From Marisa cornuarietis (taxonomy: Eukaryota; Mollusca; Gastropoda; Architaenioglossa; Ampullariidae), in the NCBI GenBank assembly GCA_004794655.1, contig SMMW01000575.1:13777001-13841000 (forward strand): a DNA stretch of 64,000 bases, given 5' to 3'. Each line of letters begins with the position of its first letter. Positions within the stretch are counted from its first letter, which is position 1. Below are positions 49,140-62,838 of this stretch, piece by piece. A program made the position numbers and the translations under genes. The notes under the pieces were generated by a model that worked only from the letters and a program-made list of their open reading frames with translations, made no database searches and was not told the DNA's origin.

Positions 49140-49625
49140 ACATGGCTCTATCGATCTGTCTGCGACGATCTCCTCCGACTGGCACCAGCAGGTTCACCCC
49201 ATCCTCCGCCCTCCCTGAGCCAGCGCTATTGCGAGACAAGCCGAGCGCCTATTGCTGTTGAGAGCGAGGAGAGGTTCAGTTCGCAAACCTTTTCTGGTGC
49301 CAGAGGCGACACGTCACTTTGACCGCCACCCCGCCACCCGCACCGGCGACAGCGCCAACACTTCGTCCACGATTTTGTGCGATCAGCCCACGCGACCGCT
49401 CAAGTCGTCGCGAGACAAGTGTGTCGGCTGCTTGGCGCTCCTCCGTGCTGGAGGGACAAACAAAGTGTTAGCATTTTTTTTTTTTTTTTGCACGCGTCTT
49501 TCTGACACTACATTCACGACCTCGCTGAACCACACAAGCACCTCGGATAGCATTGCTGTTATCGACAGGTTTTTTTTACAGCCGGCGCGCAAAATCAAAG
49601 GGCCAGCCAAGCGTCAGACTGTAAT
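49140..49625 (+). promoter_or_regulatory. Putative promoter and 5' UTR exon of the doublecortin-like kinase gene
   Basis: A GC- and CpG-rich stretch that ends in a good donor (GTAAGT at 49626). An AT-rich ATTTATGAATAAAAG lies at about 49123-49137 and may act as a TATA-like element. The exon start is not defined. The next acceptor in phase with the gene is at 52402. The open frame at 49252-49629 shows no recognisable protein and is treated as UTR. Confidence 0.45.
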
Positions 49626-50224
49626 GTAAGTAACAAAGTATCTGGAATTATTAATTATTTTTATTTGTTTTTGCCTATTTCTTTTGTTCCTACTTGTATC
49701 GAGACCCACTGTTTTGTCTTCCCTCTTGACGAAGTAAAGATCATTCAATTAACTGGCCGTTAGTCGTCTCTGCATTCGTGTTCACCAGAAGCCACAAGCA
49801 TGGCTGCTTAGGTGGTTAAATTGGATAGACAATAAATAGACACTTGGCTAGACATTTGATTTTTTGCTGAGAGACTATGTTTGCTAACGTTGAAGACGGA
49901 GGACGAAGATAATATATAACAAAACCTTTCAGACTTTGTCAACTTCTCTTTTGTGTAAAGATTGTGTTTTGTTTTATGTGTGTGTGTGTGTTTTACTTCG
50001 TCGGCGTTTACAATTGTCCCAGCGTTTAATGTGGAAAAAACGTGTACCAGTAAACGCATGAATGGACACACGTGGTAATCGGTTTTACAATGAACGTGAT
50101 GAGAGTAACAAACATACCGCGGTTTCATGTTTCTTAAGACATGTTCAGACTTCAGGAAACTTGAAGACTGTCGATTCGTCTTTGCCAGCGCTGTGCTAGA
50201 TGGTTGTATTATACGAGTGGAAAG

Positions 50225-50425
50225 TGATTCCATCTTATAGTCATTTTTTGCACAATGGAGAGCAGGGTGAAACCGGAGCAGCTGGGAATAAAACCACGAC
50301 AGCTAGCCCTGTGAAAAGGTAGTACACCCAGAGAGTGTACCCCGAGACGGGATCTGAACTCTTTACCTTCCAGTCCTCGCTGTACTGGTGACCAGCGAGC
50401 CGCTCCCCCACCCCACTCTTACCAT
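50225..50425 (-). mobile_element. SINE-like repeat, minus strand
   Basis: The minus strand reads GGAGCGGCTCGCTGGTCACC, then AGAGTTCAGATCCCGTCTCG (B-box-like), and ends near CCGGTTTC. Sequence around 50265-50300 resembles the ACCGGAG repeat at 4305. Confidence 0.5.
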
Positions 50426-50429
50426 TGTT

Positions 50430-52320
50430 CGGTAAGCAACAATGCTTTTATAACACAGACTTGTGTAGAAGTGTTTGTTTGCCGAGATATAACGACCTCG
50501 GATCTTTTTGTAACCGGCGTGTTTGATGCTGACGCTAATATTTCAACCCATTCCCTTCTACTTAAGAAACCGTTTAGATATATAAGCTTTAGGAAGGCTG
50601 TGAAATTTCACGGCATGAGGTTTGTGAATGATAAGGGTTGTGAACACACTGCTGTGACAGTATGTACGAGGTAGCGTGGTGAAGGTCATACACTGTATAA
50701 AATAAAAAAAGTGTGTGTTTGTGAGAGAGAGAGAGAGAAAAAAAATGAGTATTGTACCATCACACATACCTGTCACACAGATCTCGCATACAATTTGGAC
50801 CCACAAACAGTCTCAGCTCATTCATTTCATTCTTTATTTTCATTCATTTTTTAAAAGAGAGATTTTCGGAAACTTGAAAGAGAAACTCAAGAATGAAAAT
50901 GATACTGGCCGCGAGAATAATCATGCTAAAGCGTCCTTGTATCACGGACAATGCAAGGCATGACAAGGGCCTTATTCCGTATATCTGACGACCTTAATCT
51001 CAGCAGTCAAATGGAAACGCGATCGTCATCCAGATTAATGTTGTCTGATTCCTGGCCAGCCTCCTCCCCCGGCCCGCATGATGTAAATCTTCACCCATCT
51101 GTATCTATCCACGTGGGTTGGCATGACAGGAGGGTGCTTGCCCCTATGCCACCACCATGAGAACCGGTTTCCCGGCAACCTGTTGAAACGTCTACCGATC
51201 ATCGGGGGAGGTGGGCCGGGTACCCGGAACGGCAGGCGTTTGTCAGTGCCGCAGCCAGGCCCAGCGGGCTTGTCACTGCAGCTTCCGCAGTCACTGTGGT
51301 GCTGGGTGACTCATGCACGGCAAACCCCAGACGGAGCCTCCCCCCTCTTGTGTCTCACACACCCATCTTGCAACACCCACCCCTCCACACATTTAGGTTC
51401 CCAGTCCTTCCAGACTCCAGCTCTCCTGCTTACCCTCCCCCCTCCCCTCTTCTAAGTGGCAGAACTGAGCTCGGAGATAAGAAGCACAATGAATGTCGAT
51501 GCAGGTTTGCGTCTAGCAGCGCCACCTATTGATCCGAAGCCACGTGTGACAAAAATGGATGAAACAGACTCAGTTTCCAGTTGCAGTGAATGATGATAAG
51601 TGAGTCAGCCGGTGGCAGGGGGGAGACGCTAGGCCCAACCCATATTGCTTCTGAGGGAGAAGCCCTCAAATATCTGTCTTTGATTTTTTTAATTATTGTC
51701 TAATTCTCTGAAATTCGACGATCTTTTATTGTTATAGAGGGAAATGAACGAAATGAGCATGAGTAATTTTTCACATTTCCGTTTCTGATTATCCCCAGTG
51801 CACATTCTGCTGCTTGAAATACAACATATTATGGGGCTTGTAGAATTATCCCCTTTCTGAACTTCTTCCTTGCAGCAGCAGCAGCAGTAGTTGTAGGAAA
51901 AGAATCAATATTAGCAACACAATTACTTCAATAGTAAATATAATTACCTGTTAGATGGAATTTCATTTTGTTTTGAAAGAATGTGTTCTCTTATAATGCA
52001 TTGTAGTCATTCAGCGGTAAGATCCCTCCCTAACAGGTTAGCCGTGGGGCTCTCTCACACACAGACACACTAACAAAATAATTTGGCTGAATCTGAAGGT
52101 TTAATTTATTAACACTTCTCAAAATAACCACCTGCGAAATTTTCTAAGATATGGAGGCTCCACACCCACCTTGTGAAGCAGTATCTCCTCAACGTTTGGT
52201 GCTTCCCGCGTATTACAATGCTTTTTTTTTTCTTCGAGAAGTTAGGGTGGTACCAGAGGAGTTGAACCCGTTAGTGTATGCCCTGTGCACTTCCCTACCC
52301 CACCGCTGCCCACAGCGTAT
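50430..52320. other. Intron 1 of the doublecortin-like kinase, nothing recognised
   Basis: A C-rich patch at 51050-51470 and a short GCA run near 51880. No splice-supported coding exon was found. Confidence 0.45.
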
Positions 52321-52323
52321 TAT

Positions 52324-52390
52324 GTTCTCGCTGAAAGTCTGTTTGTGTGGTTCTACAACATGCATGGGTTCTCGCTGAAAGTCTGTTTGT
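52324..52390 (+). repeat. Duplicated 23-bp segment upstream of a splice acceptor
   Basis: A 23-bp sequence starting GTTCTCGCTGAAAGTCTGTT occurs at 52324-52346 and again at 52368-52390. The second copy directly precedes the polypyrimidine/CAG acceptor at 52402, so the probable branch-point region has been duplicated. Confidence 0.85.
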
Positions 52391-52412
52391 ATGCCTCCAC
52401 AGCGTGTCCAGC

Positions 52413-55400
52413 ATGGGCGACAGCGGCTTCCACGACCACTTCGACGATCGGCGGCTCGCGCGCATTAGCAGCATCGGCATATCGCGCTCCGGCCGTCGCT
52501 CCCCGACCTCGCACAGCGACCACGGCGTGCTGATCCGCACGAGCCTGCTGAAGGTATCGGAGGGCAAGAAGGCCAAGAAGATTCGCTTCTACCGCAACGG
52601 CGACCGCTTCTTCCAGGGCATGGTGTACGCCGTCAGCCCAGAGCGCTTCCGCACCTTCGAGTCGCTGCTGGCCGAACTGACCAACTCCCCCATCTGCGAC
52701 AAAAACGTCATGCCCCAAGGCGTGCGCCACATGTTCACGTTGGACGGCTCACGCAAGGTGACCAGCCTGGAGGAGCTGGAGGAGGGTGAGAGTTATGTCT
52801 GCGCCTGCACCGACCTCTTCCGACGCCTGGACTACTCTCGCAGCTGCAGCAGCCCCAACTGGAGCGCTAACCGGAAGTTCGCGGGAAGGGAGGCGACGCC
52901 GGGTGGGGGCAGCGGCAGTGAGGCCTCACGACCTTCGTCGACGAGGGCGGACCAGCAGGTGGCGGTGGAGGACGAGATGAAGGACTTCATCAAGCCCAAG
53001 CTGGTGACGGTCATCCGCAACGGCTCCAAACCGCGCAAAGCGGTGCGGGTGCTGTTGAACCGCAAGACGGCGCAGACCTTCGACCAGGTACTGACTGACA
53101 TCACGGAGGCCATCAAGCTGGACAGCGGTGCCGTGCGCAGGATCTACACGCTGGACGGCCGACAGGTCAGTAGCTGGGCGGTTATACTGGAATTTGGGCG
53201 ATGGAAGTGGTGTAACTCCAATAACCTGGGTAGGGTTATCTCCACACCTTCAACTCCCGCGCGCGCACACACTCACATACACTAGTGCATTGTGGATCCG
53301 ATAATCAACATTCTAAAGTTGCGATTCTACAGATTCTAAGCACTGATTTTTATTTGATGCTTTATAACCACATTCTTATTTTTAAACAATGCTCGTACGT
53401 GACTATCAAAAAGAAAATGCAAATGTGTGTGTGCGTGCGTGCGCGCGCGCACGCACGTTTTCTTCATCACCTATCTCTGTTTGATATGCCAGCTTGAACT
53501 TACATATACACGCGCGAACACACACACACAGAAGCTGTAAATGTTAATCGTGTTTATACGACCTTAACGTCCATTACTAATTGTGAAAGCAAACTTACAC
53601 CTCTACTTTCCAGAGTGGCAGAGTACGCAATTTAACCAACATTACAATAATCCCAAAGTAACCCCAAAAATACAGCGCTGAAAAATCCGTAGGCAGCGAC
53701 AAAAAATAAATCACAACTTTACACCACTGACACCCAACTCACCCAGTCACACACATTCAGATTTTGGATTGAAAACTGTCCCAAACGATCCTGTTTTGGG
53801 TCGATATTGGTCGCCAACCCCCTTCCCCGCATTCCTTCGTTTGGTAAAATCAGTGTCCCCCATCCCCCGTCTGGTGCGACTCCTCTGTCACAACAATATG
53901 GCGCACTGAACCTGACAAAATACTTTGCGACACAGCCCGATCTGAATTTAACCCCGAATGAAAGCTGTCGGCATTTCTCCTGAGCTCGGCAAGCGCGCTA
54001 AACGGTCTTCTATACACCACTGTGACGTAATACAGGCTTGAAATGTCGACACCCAGTGACAGGCCACCGCGAATCGATGGCTCGTGGATTTTTTTTCTTT
54101 TTTGGTAGTAAAAGTCCACAGGGAATAACTGCTAACAAGATTATTTTTTTAGGGCTGTGCAAATACACGACATGGTCTCTGACCCGGATGAACAAGAAGC
54201 TGGCTGGGATGCTGGCGTACGTGCAGTAATGAACACGAACGTGTAACAGAGGGAACACGTGCCAGAGCGTAGGCGAGCAAGTAGGTGAACGAGAGAGCGC
54301 GGAAGTAACACATTAGCGTGCATTTATTGTGTGTACACATCGCAAAGAATTGAAAGCAACTCGCCAAAGAGCAAAATAAGAAGTTTAAACAATATCCCTT
54401 TGGTGAAGTCAGGGATGCAAAAATATCGTATGCTCCGAATCAACGAATCGCAGGCTAATGCATTACAGTTGGTATTTTGTGGTGTGTTATTACAACAGGC
54501 TATGGATAACCTGTGTGTGTGTGTGTGTGTTTATGGGATTAGGTCGCTCGAAGGAAGACAACTCGCTATATAAACATCCAAAATGTTGGGCGCACAGCCG
54601 GGCTTATTTGGGGAATAATGGACGAAGGTGATCTGCATAGATATATTGGATAAAAGGGGCCCAGGGGCCAGTTGCACAACACATTTCAAATTTTAAACAC
54701 TTTTAGGCCTGAAATCTATTTAGATAATTATTTTAAAGTGACCACAATTTTAAAATTTTTGAAACTAAAACTGCTTTAAGTAAGAAAAAGTTGTTTAAGT
54801 CTGACTGTCCGTCCTGTCAGTACAATTTTGTGTATGTTCTTGTGCAATGCATCTAAATGGCAAAGAAGGGATTTTGCTTCTTTAGAACAGTTTTAAGGTT
54901 TAGAAACACGTTGTGCAGCTGGCCTCAGGAATGTCCCAGCCTTCGCCACTTTCAGTCGAGAGTCATTTATTTCGTTTCTAGATTTTTCCTGCGCCTTTCA
55001 AGCTGACACTGAACCATACTAACCCCACAGTGATCTCTTGAGCGAAGGCAAAAAATAAAAAATAAATAAACAAAATAAAATTTAAAAAATCAAGTTTCGT
55101 TGACTCTTTATGTTAGAGGTGAACTTTCTTCGAGGCTCTGCCACCGGAGGTTTCACAAATTTTCTTTTGACAGCCCCTCGGCTTCGAATTACCTTCAGAC
55201 GTTAATGTGATTAAAGAATGCGAAGCGATCGAAGAGTTATGGGCCTGTAAACTGTTTATGGTAATCCACCCTTGTCCCAGAGAGAGATTTCACGGAGATG
55301 GTCCATATATGCTTCTGTACGCCGTAATCGCCATGATAGATTTGTTATCGCAGTAGATAAAGGCGAAGAGTTAAATTGCCCCAGCCTTCTGGACGAAAGG

Positions 55401-58400
55401 CCAATGAATGTAAGTGGCTCAGCGTGCGTAAGGAACGATCTGTGGAAAGCGCCTATACCTTTCCTGATAAATCAGGTACCCATTTCTGCGAAGCATCTGC
55501 TAGGGTAGCAGGAAGAATTTGTTCAGCCACAAGCCCATCGAACTACTGCTTTACAGTCCACAATCATTAAAATCAGACTACAGAGCGTCTCCCACTATCG
55601 CAATGGCCAACCAAAAGAATAATGAAAAAAACCAGCACAATTCAAAGTGCAAGTTATAATGCTCAGTGTATCCATGTTTCGATATAGACACTACCATGGA
55701 TGTGTGCTTTATCGTTCATACAGCAGAATTAGCTGACTGCTCACCTCTCTCTCTCGTTCGCTCGCTCTCTTTAAAGCCATTGCCAGATAAAGTATCACGT
55801 GACAGTGACAGCCGTTGTGAGAATCTGCCTGACGTCGATCGAACCGTAGGAGTAAATACACATTTCTCTTCCTGCATACACTGTATAGAGAGAACCTTCT
55901 GTTATAAGATGTGTATTTATTTCTAAAAATGTGGTCGATGACATGTTGGGCGATGCAGGCACAAAACAATGTGGAGGCACCAATTATCTTGCGCCAAGCC
56001 TGGGTCTTGCTGGATCAGGCCGATCTAGTCATTGTGAAAATCCATGGATACTAGTATTATTGCTCGTTGACGGCACTGGGAAAGGTTCCCTTCCGCCCAC
56101 TGCCGGCCAGTGTTGACCTAAGATCTGTGTTGTCTGAGAGGGTCAGAGGGCACAGAACGCTGCTTCGACGCCTCTGTCGGGTACAAAGGTAGCGACATCA
56201 TCAGAGGAGAAAGGCAGTTGTCGTTGGTCTATCGTGTACGGACATGCGACAGCCGCCATAAACAACGGACACAGGAATAGTGTCGAACCTTTAGGAACGT
56301 TTCTGAAGTGGAATCTGGCACTGACCTCACGTAAGGGGTTGCCAGGTCGCTGAGTCAGGCATATCTGGTAAAGCTGGGTGGAGTAAGGGGAGGGAAAAAA
56401 ACTGAGCAAGGCACGTGCGCATATGGAAAGCATATGTCTGTCACACGACCACATCGCGACCAAGGCTTCTTCTTGGCCTGAGACGGAGAACTTCCAACAT
56501 TACAGCAGCTTTAACGAGACCGGCAGTGGTCTGCAGTGAGACCATGAACGTTGATCTACTGGACTGCTGACGAAATGCCGAGACCAACGCTTAGCCTCTG
56601 AAGTTCTGAACCGCTAGTCTCGGCTAGCGGGATTCAATCCGATTTCCGTTTCCGGAGACGCAGCACGACGATGGACGTAGATTCCATCGTCGTGCTGCGT
56701 CTCCGGAAACGGAAATCGGACTGAATCGTTTGGCCTATAGCATGAATGAGAGCCGCTCGCCACTCGTCTTGCTCTTTTGATATACCTGGCAGCGGAAGGC
56801 GAAAAAAACTTACACCAAAACATTTGTAACCTGCACAGTGGCATCCTTCCATGCTGCAGGAGTTACCACTTCCTGGCTGTTTATATTCCTTTACTGCTGC
56901 CATTGTTGTCGTCGTTCGCTACCGGAAGCTGCTTTTTTCCGAGCCTCGTTCTCGCGGCTCTCTGACTTAATTGAAAAAAATCGTCTGCTAGCAGTCCAGT
57001 AGATCAACGTTCATGGTGAGACAGAGGAACTGTTCGTCAACAAGAGAGGACTATCGGGCTGACGAGAGCTGCTGGCCATGGGTTCCTATGCTGGGGCTTT
57101 CGAGCCTTGTATCATGACGGGTAGTTGACGTTTAAGGTTTCTCTGCTGGCACGCCTTTGATCTATAGTGATCGGCCATCATCTGCTTTTAAAACTTGCTT
57201 GTCTTACAACTATTTTCTATCGATATGGGAATGCGACAGAGATAGAGAAGAAGAGACAGACTGGCCGGATGAAGAGTCCGCTGATCGTGCTAAAACACTC
57301 GTGGATACGTGTCACAACCTTCCATCAGTCCCTCTTCCCCTTAATCTTAAAGACTTATTGTCAAATAGGTCACCAATTTCTTTTAATATGACGGGCATGT
57401 AAAACTAAGAATCCTAAATGTATTTACGTCCGGTTAAGGCCGAAATCATCATCGTCATCAAGTCGTCGTCGTTGTCGTCGTCCCCTCTTCCTACTCTTCC
57501 TCATCATCATTATCACTTTCCCTGCACACGTGTCCAGTCGACTTTATTCATGTTGCCTCGCAGAATCGCTGCACGTGCAGAAAAAAAAGTGGGCAAGTTG
57601 GAACTACAGCAGCAGACGGTCGTGTGTGAGGCACGTTTCCAGTGACGTAATAGCCACAGGTAGCTGGAGCCAGACTAAGCCGAGAGGCCTGTCGGTGCAA
57701 GCCGCGAGTTGTTTGGGGAAGGGGACAATTTTGGCCTCCCCTACTTCCCCAACCAGCCCATGTCGCGGGGCGGATTACAAGGAAGCTACCGCACGCATGC
57801 GCACTCACGTGCTAATGGCTTCATACCATCATACGCAACGCGGCACTGAAAGGAAAGCGACTCACGTTGCCCCCTCCCAGTACCTTTGGGGTTATGGGGA
57901 ACGCAAGACGATTACAGAGGCGCGTGAGTAGGGGCTGCGCGCCTGCGTAACCCAACCCTGCCGGTGTAGCGATACAAGTCTCATTGACCGTGCACGTAAT
58001 CCAAATCAATGGAGCCGAAAAACGGAGGACACGGAGAACCTTTCGCACCGCAGATCTCTTTCACTTTTTGACAACCGTAAGAACCTCCCCGACCGAGGCC
58101 AACGCGGAGCTTTCATCGGTAATCGAAAGGCATATTAAGTTCGGCTCTGAAAGCAAACAAAGAACGCTCAGATAGTGAAAAGCGCACGTTTGAACCAAAC
58201 TGACTTCATACAACCGTTGTTAAGAAAAAAGTAGATATACCGGGACCCATATGCAAAATGGGGAGAGTTGGAGAGGGAAGAGTGTTTTGACAATAACAAA
58301 CCCGAATTCAAAGCAAGGAGATTTTTTTTTTAATTTTAAGACGGATTTTTTTTCTGTCCTACAAACATTGGGATTGACATGATTATAGGACTGAGAAAGT

Positions 58401-61383
58401 GCTCCAAGTGAGTTGTGACCGTAAAGTCTGGTACAGATTGAGATATTCACAGGTGTTGGGGTAGAAGATCCTGCTATCATGTTATGGGGACGGTGCACAT
58501 TTCATGAGGTAGTTTATAGCGAGACTTTTGTTGTTTTCTTAAAGAAGTACCCAGTGCGGCTTTTACGTTATCTTAAGGTTAGGTCTCCTTGGACTTCTGT
58601 ACCTTGAATACTTAGTCTGAGGTTGTCGAGTGCCTAGTGTCATTCGAATGACCGTGAAGAGCCTCAGAGATTACGTTTTTGGTGTATGAAAGGTGACTTA
58701 CTAAAATAAGACTATAAAGGCGTGAGATGGCAACAAAATGTTGCTTGCAAAAATCACTGTAGTGCATAGTTAATACAGTTTGGGTTCGAATCTTCCGTTT
58801 AAATAACTATACGCCTTCACTTTAAAAAAAAATTAAACAATCCTTTATGGGATACGTACTGAAAGAGACCTCACAACAAGAGAATTGACTGCAACGCGTC
58901 CGATGCAGACAAGCGGGAGACAGTTGATGCACTGAAGGCGCTGATATGTTCACCTCAACCCCCCTCCCCCTCCTCTGCCACACCTTTCCTGCACCCTACT
59001 CCTCCAGCTGTCTAACTGGTCAGTGTAAACAGTCATATAGTTCAGGCGTTGTTTGCGTGGTCAAAGGCGGGAAACATGTCAGCGGGCAGGTCTCTCTGTC
59101 AACACGAGGTGGTCACTCTTGTTTACGATTTAACTTGTTTCGACCGCACTGCACCTTGTCGTGTCGAGCTCCCCCAGCTGTCGGTCTCCCAGAAGAAAAA
59201 GACTTGAACGAGCGCGCGTCAGAGGTGAAGTAGAATGCTTCAAAAATATCTTTACTCTCTCGGTTAATCAGTCCTTCAGCCGGGAGACGGGGTGGCTAAA
59301 ACAACCGCCAAGCCAATCAGCCATGCATTCAATGACATCATCCTGGTCGCTCTGTCCACGAATTGCATGTATCAGTATATTTTCTACCATTGACAGTCCA
59401 GCACAGTCAATCGTCTCAGTCCTGTCATTTCCTGCTCATTCACTCAATTTGCCTGAGGTTGCAAAAGTGATTCATTGTTTGTCCTCATATCCATTGAGTC
59501 TTGTAGCTACTCACAACTGCAAAGCGCAGAAGAAGGTTCATATTCGGCAATTTTTCATTTTATGTAGTCAAGTATAGTTTAATTAGTATCATGCTGTGTC
59601 TGATCTAAGCGTGTGTTAGGGACTGAGGGCAATGGAGCCACACCTTCTGAGTCCTTAGCCCCAGGACGATTCCACTGGCGACAGAAGACAAGATGGCGGC
59701 TATCTGGAATCAGTGTTAATTTTGTGGCTCCAGGGATTAAATCTTGCGTAAAATGACTGGGCATTGTCTGGCAACCAGGTAACCCAAGGCGCTCAATCAA
59801 GCGTGCACAACACGGCAGTGTATTATCTGATAACTAGGCAACTTCTGCCGTGAGGTTAAATATGCTTGGAGTAACATTCTGCTCACTACGTGCACCGCGC
59901 GATGTCTTAATGTCTAGCGTCGTTCGTTCTATAATTTGTTTCAAACACTTAGTTGAGGATGTGAGTGCAAGAAAGATTTTTTTCTGACGCCTCCCTGTAT
60001 GCATGCTGCGCGCGCGCAGGCACGCACGCACACACATCACGGCAAATTATATTTCCTCTGTCATTTTTTAAAATGAAGTGAAGCAAGGTGGCTATGTACG
60101 ACGATGAAATAACTTTAATGAAAGATGAGTTGGAAATAGCAAAAACGAGAGAAAGACACTCAAAGAGCAACATGAGAGAGATGGGCGAAAGAGAAAGAGA
60201 GAGAGAGAAAGAAAGACAGACGCAGGCGAGAAAGAGACTGATGGTAGAAGATAGAGCTTTGTTAAGCAACCTGCAGCTGCGACTTGCCATCAGTGAGTCA
60301 GTGACCTCCTTGTTGACAAGACCCTGATAATTTAGATCGATTTCCCCACCAGCTGTCACCCCTCCTTCCTCTCAAACAGCAACCCCGTCGCACTCTGGGA
60401 CTCTTGTTTCACGCTTACGCGCAAATTTGCATGACAGACAAACAGGGCTGGTGCCGGAGGCTGCGAGGGCTCTGGGAAACAAAGGGCGGTCTCCCGTCAT
60501 GAATAATAAACATGCCCCTACGAACAGTTTATCAACTCATAATATTTTAGTGTATATAACGTTGTGGTGATAAACAATGTGCTGACCCAACGCCCAATGA
60601 GGAGTTATTTGCAAGATGTACTTACCGAGTAATATCCCGTCAATGTTGTTGTTGTCGTCGGGGGGACCGGCAACGGCCAGATATCCTGGATGAGTCGATA
60701 GTCCTGAAGGATGTGCTCCGTGGTTCGTTCTGGTCTGAGCCATAAGAGCACACCGGGGAAGACATCAGGTATAGCTTCCGGTATAGACAGTGAGCCCGTT
60801 AATTATTCCAGATAATGTGGACTCTACATGTAATGAAGAATTTTTTTTAGGGAGTAAGCTGGCAACTGGATACGGTTGTTCTGACACAGGATATTGACAT
60901 TCTGTTTACCTTACGTTGACGTATATATGTATATAGACCTGCTGCGTACCAGAACTGGAGTGCATGAAAGTCGACGTGTATATTGAAATATCCATAAATG
61001 TAAGAGAGTAGATTGAGCCTACGAGTGTGTTATAAATGAGAAAAGAAAGGAATCATGATGCAGCGCGTTTACATTTAAAACATCGTCCTGCTACTACGAC
61101 ACGTCTGTCATATCTGCATGCTGGTCTTCTGCTTTCGTCACAGGTTATGACTCTGGCAGATTTTTTCAAGGACGAGTCTGTCTTCATCGCCTACGGACAA
61201 GAGCGACTGGCGGCTGACGACTTCGACCTTGACGTCAACGGTACGTCCTGAAGCAGATTTCTCTTCTCTCTGTTCTTGCTATATTGTCTTCAAAGTTCCT
61301 AATTCTAAACATGTGCGGGTGTTCTACTCGCCTTGTGAGCTTAAAAAAACCATGGAAATCCAAGCAATTGACAACTACGCACG

Positions 61384-61466
<83 letters not shown>

Positions 61467-62760
61467 GGATAGAGCGAGGGAGGGAGAGTGAAGAAAAACT
61501 TTGTGATTTCAGAAGTTCGACATGTCAGTGCATATCGATCAGCAGCCGTGACGGCCAAGCCACGTGACCGAGTGACCCTGAGGTCACCGAAATCCCCTCG
61601 CCGCTCCACGCCTCCGTCAAGAGAAGGGAGCAGAAATGGTAATATACCTACCCCCGTCTATTGTTTTCAATCAGTGCAAAAATGCAGCCGTATATTTAAA
61701 AACAATTGAGCAAGAAGACTGCCTGGTTTACATTTGATGGAGGGATACATGAGCGAACTCGATTTCTGTTCAAAATGTTCCAGAAATCGAGCTCTCACTC
61801 AGTTTTTATGTGGAGGAACTGTTCAGATTTTGTGAATAAGTTCCTCCCCCAAAGTTACCAGCTGAAAAGTGCTGGAACATTCTCCATGTTGCTGGCTCGG
61901 CGTAAAACACCAATTCCCCACCCCCCTCCACATACTTATATACAAGGTGTGTCTGAAAAGAAATTGGACTGTTGACGATTTATTTTAATTCCAAGCAACA
62001 AACTACATGTCTTCCCCATCAAAGCAATCCCCCCTAGAATCTAATGCACGTTTCCATCCTTCTCTGCACTGCTCGATTCTTCTGTGATGCGCCTTAGCTC
62101 CTTCGTTATGGCCATCTTGATGACCTTCACACCTTTAAAACGGCTCCCCTGGAGCTTGTGGGTGGGAGTGTGGGGGAAGTCACGTGGAGCAAGATCGGGT
62201 GAATAGGGAGGTTGTTCCAGTACGGTGATGTTCTTCTCGGCCAGGAACTGTCGGATGCTCAGGGCGTTTTGAGCAGGTGCATCTTTGAAGGGGAAACTAT
62301 GTGGTTTGTTGTTTGGGATTGAAATAAAGTGTTTGACACCAGTCGCATTACTTTTCAGACACACCTAGTATGTTCTTTCTACTCCCACTCCTAAATACTG
62401 TACTGTCCCTGCTCCTACTACTGTTCCTACTTCTACTACGGCTCTGCTCCACCTACTTCTCTTCGCTGCTGCTGTATCTCCTGTATCTTTTGGTCACTTC
62501 ATGTCAGCTTTGTCTGCCGTTTCTATTGTCACAAAGTACGGTAGATTTAAACATCATACACCGTCGTGCAAAAAAAACAACAACAAAAAAACAAAAACTG
62601 AGTTGATTGTTCAACTGTTTCAGGATCGGAGTCACCAAAGATGGGTCTGTCTCCGAAGTTGCCACGAAAATTGAGAACCGTGTCAGCGGTGGGTAGAAAG
62701 CATGAGGGGAATCGTTTCTCACTTGGTCTCTCCCCTTTCACACAAATTATTCTCCTGTAC

Positions 62761-62838
<78 letters not shown>

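Larger units (their letters stand above)
53166..61143. other. 8-kb intron of the doublecortin-like kinase
   Basis: Holds a (TG)n/(CG)n tract at 53424-53458, a (TG)n at 54512-54531, the MITE at 56543-57015, a CpG-rich stretch at 57.5-58.2 kb and a GA-rich run at 60190-60235. No coding exon was recognised. The open frame at 60088-60327 owes its Glu/Arg-rich look to the GA repeat. Confidence 0.5.

Noticed and set aside
49252..49629. 125-codon open frame before the DCLK coding exon
   Set aside because: It ends by running through a splice donor, has no recognisable domain and does not join in frame to the DCX exon; best seen as 5' UTR.
60088..60327. Glu/Arg-rich open frame looking like a coiled coil
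   Set aside because: The composition comes from a GAGA repeat, no splice sites support it, and it lies inside the DCLK intron.
61235..61609. Open frames made of repeated His-Thr or Cys-Val
   Set aside because: They are translations of the (AC)n microsatellite and carry no protein information.
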